Shown here: piece after piece, positions 56,960 to 64,000 of the stretch
How positions within the stretch are numbered: the first letter of the stretch is position 1
Layout of the letters: every line of letters starts with the position of its first letter
From: Ciona savignyi
Lineage: Eukaryota; Chordata; Ascidiacea; Phlebobranchia; Cionidae
Direction: 5' to 3'
Assembly (NCBI GenBank): GCA_000149265.1
Contig: CH002891.1
Coordinates: 591,075 to 655,074, forward strand
DNA length: 64,000 nucleotides
Made by a program: the position numbers and the translations under genes
The notes under the pieces: generated by a model
What the model was told of the DNA's origin: nothing
The model's database searches: none
The model's input: the letters and a program-made list of their open reading frames with translations, nothing else

Positions 56960-59100
56960 ATCACCATAGAAATGCAGATCCACATGGACAATATCTATCT
57001 TCTTTATGGTCCAAATAAAGATAATCCCGCATTCTTTGCAAAAGTTTTTAAAGTAATTAACGACATGCAATACCCGCGAGATACAGTTATAGGAGAGGAT
57101 TTTAATTTAACACTTGACCGCAAACGTAGGTCGTTGCATTAAACATGTGGGTACTTTGGCTAACGGAAACGTGAAATCCTTTTCTCGTATTCAAACGAAC
57201 CCATACCACGCAAGTAGAATTGATTTCTTTTTGATATCTTAAACGCTAATCTCAAAGCTACTCAAGGAAAGCATCGTGCCAAGCATTAACTGTGAACATA
57301 ATATTGTTACCATTGATCTCTGTCTAACACCTACAGTACGCGGAAGAGTACACTGGATGTATGTTTTTGTCTATTTAAATCCTCGTTACATTCAAACAAT
57401 TAAGTAAGCACTGAACGACTTTTGCAGAAATAACACCCCCTCTCTCTTGAGCCAAATTTAACATGGGACATTTTGAAATGCCACATCAGGGGTGTAACGA
57501 TTACCGAGCAGCGCAGAACTTTTGCACCAAGCAGCGCAGAAAGCACGAAGCTGTTTAGAAACAATTAGAAACAGCCATTCAAGCTATAGATCCGAACACA
57601 GCCTCTGATGGGAATTCCCCAAACCCGAGCTCTTAGAAAACCTCAATGACCATAAAAACGAGCTAACCGCCCACGTGGCGCTGTTATAAGAAGTCGAACC
57701 CGGTGGGTCGAAAGTGGAGAGAAATATACTAAATATTTATTTAACCTAGAAAAACTACACGGTGCAAAAGGAGCGATTTATCGAGTTAAAACTTACCAAT
57801 CAGGAGGTTATATTGCACGAAATTACTGCCATCTATAGCACCCTCTATAAAGAAGACTTAACCTGTAAATCACCCGATGCAACAGCATCACATTTGGCAT
57901 CCCTTAATGTACCGTTAGAATCTGAAATTACCGAAGAAGAATGCCTTATCGCTATTAACTCAATGTTAAATAACAGGAGCCCTAGTAATGATGGAGTTTC
58001 GGCAGAGTTTTATAAAGTAATGTGGCCGATAATGCGCCGAGTATTCATGGATTCCATCAGGTAAACAAAAAGTCAAGGTTCACTCTCCGGTACCCAGGCT
58101 CAAGGAGGTATAACACTTATTTTTAAATAGGATAAAGACCCATGTCACAAATTACCTTCCAATCACTCTCTTGAACGCTGAATATAAAAATCATAGCAAA
58201 GGTTATTAATAATAGACTAAACACATTTCTTGATATACTGATTTGCAAGGATCAAAACGGTTTTATGAACGGTCAGTATATAGAAAACAATCTACGGCTG
58301 ATATTCAATATGAAAGACTACTACGACACGGAGAATATTCCTGGAACAATCATCACGGTAGATATGTTCAAGGCCTTTAAAACATTAGTTGGAATTTTTA
58401 AGTTAAAATACTGAAAAAGTATGGTTTTGGAGACCGGATAATAAATACATTTGGTAATAACCATTTACGCCAATCCCAGTTGTTCCGAAATAAACAACGT
58501 CCATTTATCCAAATATTTCACGATTCGGATAGGTGTCAGGCAAGGTGACCCGCAATCCCCGACATTTTCTATTCTTGTCATAGAAATAATGGCAATAAAG
58601 CTCGCTTCTCCCCATTCAGGAGACTTAACTATGGGGGAAAATAAATTAAACTGTCACTACTGGCTGACGATGCAACAATTTAAATGAAAGGAGACCAAAG
58701 TGACTTTACCCACATTTATAAAATTGTACACTATTTGGGGAATATGGCTGTAACCAAATTAAATATCGCGAAATTCAATGCTTTTTACGTTGGTACAAAA
58801 CGGGAACGTTTGCTGTCTGAAGGTCTAACGTGGGCAGCAGATAAAGTCAGATATTTGGGTATCTTAATACCAGTGACTACCAGCAATAAAAAAATTGTTT
58901 GAATGGAATCTCCTTTCCCAAACATATTCTCAAGGCTAAATATGTGATACGTACGATCTCTTACTCTAATCGGAAAAATTACACCGAATCCAAGTTGCCG
59001 ACGAATTACGCCGACGTATCAACGAAAAGCACCGAGGTAGATCGGCCAACCATCCCCGTGAGAATGTGGGGTTATCGCAATTGAAGGTGAATACCAACCT
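56960..59100 (+). pseudogene. L1-like LINE, second copy, strongly decayed
   Basis: Plus-strand pieces: endonuclease part YLLYGPNKDNPAFFAKVFK and GEDFNLTLDRK (about 57100), RT parts SPSNDGVSAEFYKVMW (about 57990), GVRQGDPQSPTFSILV (about 58540) and SEGLTWAADKVRYLGI (about 58830). The YxDD-equivalent region is frameshifted. It is related to, but a different lineage from, the LINE at 47560-51420. Confidence 0.85.
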
Positions 59101-59818
59101 ACATGATTCACACCATGCACTGACCACCTCTGATCCACTTAATCAAATCACTCATTATGCCAATGCTCACGTACAAATTATCTATGTTACCTTCTCATCC
59201 ATCGATTCAGTTCCTCACAAAACTTAAGACTAAACTTCATCTGGAAATCACAATTGGAACGCATCAACCGAACAAAAATGTGTAGCGGAACAACTGTACA
59301 AGAAATCTCTTTCTACGAGTTATCAAGCCGGTTCTCGGACACTCTAGCTAAACACAAAAAAAACATAAAAAAAACGAGTCTGTCCCACAGAGCGATTTGC
59401 GGCACATGAATTTCTGTCTTACTACCACATCCTTGATGACTTGAAAAGATACAGGAGTTAATAAGGAAATAACTAGAGAGTGTCAACCACGTGTTTAACC
59501 ACCACTATTTGTAAACCACATGTTGCAGGCCATCTATTCATGCTACAGTGTCCCTAACCACAACTTGTATTTTATACACTGAATATGTAGTTTGTTTCTG
59601 CAAGCATAAACGCATGGGTCCCATAGTTATCAAACCAAACTTCTTTTCCATGTATTGTTAAAAAAAATTAACGTCTTAAATTTACGAACATTTTCACCAC
59701 ACAAGTTTTAAATTAAACCTTATGTTCAAGCGCTGAAGTGAAATGAAGCTAAATTGCCAAAACAGCCCGATTAAGTTTTTTATGGTTTCAGGGAATTTCC
59801 CCTAGGTATAGTAGATAA
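59101..59818. other. Unclassified spacer
   Basis: Perhaps the decayed 3' end of the LINE up to about 59400; after that nothing is recognised. Confidence 0.35.
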
Positions 59819-59823
59819 GTTGC

Positions 59824-60163
59824 TGTTACGGCACGCGGTAATGGAGTAGACTCACTTGTCTTCGTTGTGATTTATTAAGCGGTTACTAAAACAAAAAAGA
59901 AAACTGCGTAAATAATGAGCCATAAACATAAACAATATTACACACCTTTACATTACCACGTCCGTCCTTTAAACTTAAATTTAGTCCCAATTTCTTTCCT
60001 TATTAAACAAGTAGAATAACAGACTGCGTACCCGAGTGCAGCGTAAAGAAAAAGAACTCCAAATGCAAAAACGTAAACTAAGACTCAAGGACAACTCATA
60101 GAAATAGAAAGGTAGCAAAATAATTGAACCATAAAAAAACGCAACTGCAGTGGTGCAGTTACA
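59824..60163 (-). repeat. 3' LTR of the BEL element
   Basis: 340 bp. It differs from the 63355 LTR at three sites that I can see (TAATGG/TAATAG, ACATAAAC/ACACAAAC, GAGTGC/GATTGC). A diverged solo copy is at 31486-31822. Confidence 0.95.
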
Positions 60164-60384
60164 TGGCTCTCCAAAATTTAAACGGAATTTTTAAACAAAC
60201 AAAAAAAACGAAACACTCGACATGTTTCGAGCTCTCTCTTTAGAAATCGCCTTGTATGAAGCCACGTTTATTCACGTGGCGAGTAACCTTTAACGTTGGC
60301 TCCCCGTTCGGGAATCCCCGGTTCCGCCCTTAACCAATATAACAAGTTAGTGTATCTTCTGATATTCGATTAGCATTGTTCACT

Positions 60385-60994
60385 TTATAACTGCACTATC
60401 GTTTTCATCATTGACGTCATGTTTGGAGTAGTGTTTTGTTTAGCCTCTCCTACTTGATCGTCCAACTCCAATATTCTTGCTTCTCGTTTTGGGTGCAATA
60501 GGTGTGAGCGAAGCTTGCTGTACTTTATGTGTGCAGAGGGGATGGAGTTGTACTTTAGTGCTTGTGTACGCATTATTCTTCCTTCCATACCGGTGATCAT
60601 AAATATCTTTGCAACAGCCAACATAACCCTGTGGTCGCAGTCCACCATAATTATGGTGATTGATCCCACTGTGCAAATCTCTGCTTTCGATATCGGACAT
60701 ATGCACCATTTTTGAACTCACACCTTTGAAGGCTTCCGTTGGGCGTCCACAAATCCCTGCTTCCTGCGTTTTCCGTTCTTTGTCAAATCGAACACGAGCA
60801 CACAATTTTAGCGGCATAGTCGTTCCTGTGTTGGACTTTACTTTGCTTTCCTGTCGCAATCGCCGGGACGTGTTATTGGGAATAAAATAAGGTGGAATTG
60901 AAATACCGGGATTTATTTTTTCTTTGTTAGAAGAATTGTCAATCTCACCACTGTACCGCGCCTTTCTTTTCTTTAAACTAAAATCCCCATTCAC
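60385..60994 (-). pseudogene. BEL integrase C-terminal remnant
   Basis: Overlapping minus-strand frames end in GRIMRTQALKYNS and HIKYSKLRSHLLHPKREARI, which resemble the end of a BEL integrase (charged segment and leucine-rich terminus). The part nearer 60994 is lysine-rich and not recognised. The assignment rests mainly on position before the 3' LTR. Confidence 0.5.
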
Positions 60995-61074
60995 CTTCGT
61001 CGGTTATTCTGTAATTAGTTTTTGTCAACTTGCTTGGAGGAATCTCTGCGACATGGTTGCCGAGAACTTCCTTT

Positions 61075-63331
61075 CTAATAAGCACTGTAATTTTTCGCAT
61101 ATAGCGGCTTGCTCATAAAGCACCGCTTTTTCTGCCAGAGACGTTTCCAAAATAATGATACATTATTCTTCATTTTAACATTTTGCGATATAAATGGCAG
61201 CGGCACTTTATAGTGTCCGTCTGACCACTTCGTGATGTCTTGGCTAATAATATCAACAAACTTACGGTCATATTTTCGAGTACCATGACGTTGTTGATCC
61301 ACAAATTCCGAATCCATCCACCTTCTCGGCTGTGATGGGTTTACGATCTCCTTCGTGTTTGAACATCCATGTTGTACCGTCAGACCTAAATCTGCTTCAT
61401 AACAACGATGGTAAAATAGCGGTATTTTGCTTTGGTACATTGTAGCTTCCCACTATCCCCCAACCTAGAGAGGACTTTTGGGCGTAGGCTCATTTTCACC
61501 TCCAGCGATGACCTCCCTTGGCCTAATCGCTCCGGGGACATTAGTTCCAAGTAACAAACCCTACACCTATAGGTGCATCCTGCTGTGGCGGCAAGAGAAA
61601 CTTGGCAATTTTCCTCAAGTGAGGCCATTTCTCGGCATGACTGGGCAACGGAATTTGATAACGGTTGGCCAATATTTCCGGGCTTGTGTAGCACTGGTTT
61701 ATGTCAAACCTCGCATCTCTCTCATAACTTAATACCTCTAAGTTGGTTATTCGGTGACTCATGACGTTTTCACGACCAGAAATCGTGGTTAAATCAAGTC
61801 GAGTTTGTGGTCCATTTACACCCAATCGCAGCCGAAGTCCTTCGGATATAAAAGATGTGTTTGATTGTCCGTCTAAAATACTGTAGCACAGAAATTCTTT
61901 TTCCGGATTTCGACTATCTCGCACCCACACAGGGACGATCATGCTATGGTTCATTGTCAGTGCATTGTCGTCGACTACAGTTGTGCTTCTGGTGCGATTG
62001 CAAAACAACTGTGGAATACCATGGACATGCAAGGGGGTGAGATGCGATCTACGGCAAATGGTACACGTAGCTCGGTTAGTGCATTTCCTTGCTATATGCT
62101 CTCTACTGGAGCCACATCCGTAACAAAGTCCACTCGTTCGTAAAAAGTACCGTCTATCCGCCAAATTTATTTTCATATAAGCGTCACATTCGTTCAAACT
62201 ATGGGTGTTGCTGTTACAGTATGTGCAAGTATATGACCGGGTTACCTGCTGGGGATTTTCCATCGTTTCTCTTGATCGGATATGGAAGGAGCTCGTCAAT
62301 CTGTTGTACGCGTTTCCTCGTCGGTCTAAAGCGGAGCCAATTTCTTGCAGTTCAGGGATGTTTTCCCTTTCCGATTGCAGAGCGATAAACTCTGCTAATT
62401 TTTCAAAGGGTGGGTAATTGTTTTTATTGTCCAATTTATACTCTAGTACCACATCCCGCCACCTATAATAAACGGAGGTAATCGGGCTACGAGTTTGGCA
62501 CTTTCCGTGGCGTAGTCCAACACGCCTAACTCTGGGATTTGTCTTTTGGCCGCAACAATTTGATTTAGGAAGTCTGAAAAGCGCCTTATACCTTTAGCGT
62601 CATTTGCTTGAATTCTGGGCCATGCATATAGTTTAGTGGTGAATGATTTGCTGACCAAACTGTTGTTTCCATACCTTTCTTTTAGTTTGGTTCTTGCTTC
62701 CAGGTACGCTTCGTCCGACTGCAGCAGGAAGAATCCGTCAACCACCGACCTTGGTTCACCTGTTAAAAACTGTTGCAAAAGATTAAGTTTTTGAGCAGCG
62801 CAAGTGGCTTGTGTATCGACTAACGCTGTGAACGCAGTTTCCCAAGACGGAAATTGCAGCGGGTCACCGTTGAACACTTCGATTTTAACAGGCAGGGTGT
62901 AGTTGGCGCTTTCCATTGATCTCCGGTTTGATTTCTCCACTGAGCCACCTTGTTGCAATCGATCCAGTGCGCGTTCGGCTTTTAACGTCGCTTCGTTAAC
63001 CAGGTCTTGTAAACTCAACGCTTTCTTCGACCACTTAACCTGCAGGGACGTGGAACAGGTTTCCTTCCTCTCTATATATAGCTTTCTAAAGTTGCGTTTG
63101 GCCTTGAACAACTCCCGTTACAGCTTGTTGGATCGGTCTTCTTTCGTCCGACACTATTGCACATTCCGTGACCTCATCCACATTACATAATAAATAGTTC
63201 TCCGCGTCTAACAAGTCTCCGTCGAACCTTGAATCCCGTCGAACCGTCACGTTGAAATCTAGCTCATCTAATTTAACTTCGGGCGCACTCGAAGCTTCCA
63301 TCACATCCGTGTTTTCTTGGAACATAATCAA
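61075..63331 (-). pseudogene. BEL gag, zinc knuckles, A17 protease and start of RT, frameshifted
   Basis: Minus-strand frames in order: 63331-63086, 63111-62443 (gag; AQKLNLLQQFLTGEPRSVVD), 62452-61541 (knuckles CTYCNSNTHSLNEC and CYGCGSSREHIARKC, CTICRRSHLTPLH, protease ILDGQSNTSFIS), then pieces to 61075 with DGHYKVPLPF. At least three frame changes. Sequence similarity to the 32533-34640 region is clear at every motif, but the two are distinct lineages with unrelated LTRs. RT catalytic motifs are absent. Confidence 0.9.
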
Positions 63332-63354
63332 CGCCGACGTCGTTGTAAAGTAAC

Positions 63355-63694
63355 TGTTACGGCACGCGGTAATAGAGTAGACTCACTTGTCTTCGTTGTG
63401 ATTTATTAAGCGGTTACTAAAACAAAAAAGAAAACTGCGTAAATAATGAGCCATAAACACAAACAATATTACACACCTTTACATTACCACGTCCGTCCTT
63501 TAAACTTAAATTTAGTCCCAATTTCTTTCCTTATTAAACAAGTAGAATAACAGACTGCGTACCCGATTGCAGCGTAAAGAAAAAGAACTCCAAATGCAAA
63601 AACGTAAACTAAGACTCAAGGACAACTCATAGAAATAGAAAGGTAGCAAAATAATTGAACCATAAAAAAACGCAACTGCAGTGGTGCAGTTACA
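63355..63694 (-). repeat. 5' LTR of the BEL element
   Basis: 340 bp, a direct repeat of 59824-60163. The gag start lies about 24 bp inside it. Confidence 0.95.
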
Positions 63695-63699
63695 GTTGC

Positions 63700-64000
63700 T
63701 GTTTTAACATATGTGGGTCATGTTATGTAACAATTCTTAAGTTTTAATCTGATATGTCGACTCCTTGTTGGAGATGTCAGTGCGATATGGCATGCCTGTC
63801 ACAATCATAATTTAGGAACATATCATTATTTTTAACGTAATTAGCCTAAGTGAATATATTAATTGGCACAAAGTGTCTAATGGTCTAACATTTCACTAAA
63901 TCTGATAAAGGTTGGGGCAGCCGTTCAAGCGCTATATGCCCCAAAAGACTAATTTATTGGAACAAAAACCTTTAGGATTTTTAACGTCTCAGGGGAATTT
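63700..64000. other. Right-edge flank, nothing recognised
   Basis: AT-rich, without an open frame or repeat that I can place. Confidence 0.35.

Larger units (their letters stand above)
59824..63694 (-). mobile_element. BEL/Pao element with both LTRs and GTTGC target duplication, internally deleted
   Basis: Two 340-bp direct LTRs (59824-60163 and 63355-63694) bound a 3.2-kb interior read on the minus strand. GTTGC flanks both ends (59819-59823, 63695-63699). Gag and protease remain, RT is cut short, RNase H and most of integrase are missing, and a C-terminal piece precedes the 3' LTR. I count three differences between the LTRs. The terminal sequences read TGTAACTGCACC...CCGTAACA on the coding strand. 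Confidence 0.95.

Noticed and set aside
1-64000. CRISPR arrays, bacterial operons or phage
   Set aside because: Spliced eukaryotic genes, SINEs and a Pol III tRNA show nuclear animal DNA; no regularly spaced repeats were seen.

Overview
The window reads as nuclear DNA from a small-genome invertebrate chordate, most likely an ascidian of the Ciona type. The reasons are AT-rich sequence, multi-exon genes with GT-AG introns of a few hundred bases, an IQUB orthologue that aligns closely to the vertebrate protein, a CYP4-type P450, and a dense load of short tRNA-derived SINEs, MITEs, BEL/Pao, Ty3/Gypsy and L1-like elements. The species call is inference; the gene calls rest on spliced reading frames that I traced by hand.

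Host genes, all on the minus strand: (1) 1-2301, the 5' four exons of an SLC2A/GLUT-like sugar transporter, running off the left edge; (2) 9305-21638, a 14-exon IQUB orthologue (IQ motif and ubiquitin-like domain, a ciliary radial-spoke protein), predicted 733 aa with every splice phase consistent; (3) 23213-28795, an 11-exon CYP4-type cytochrome P450 of 529 aa that looks intact; (4) 38013-44554, a second copy of that P450 with all 11 exons of identical length but a TAG stop in exon 8, so a probable young pseudogene; (5) 46895-46966, a tRNA-Gln(TTG).

The two P450 copies lie in a tandem segmental duplication of about 9 kb (22564-32056 and 37388-46535). The copies differ by insertions that can be read against each other as filled and empty sites: a SINE fragment that duplicated a splice donor, and a hAT element carrying a nested solo LTR, in copy A; a hAT element and two unclassified insertions in copy B. 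A BEL/Pao element lies exactly between the two units; its integrase is broken by an internal inversion.

From 47 kb to the right edge the window is a mosaic of retroelement remains: an L1-like LINE with a SINE inside it, two BEL integrase fragments starting at the same base (one split by a solo LTR), a 5'-truncated Ty3/Gypsy element, a second decayed LINE, and a BEL/Pao element with two 340-bp LTRs and a 5-bp target duplication (59824-63694) that has lost most of its pol region. Two SINE families recur across the window: SINE-1 (about 280 bp, tRNA-like head, tail ending in ATGAATATCC) and SINE-2 (about 110 bp, tRNA-Ser/Leu-like).
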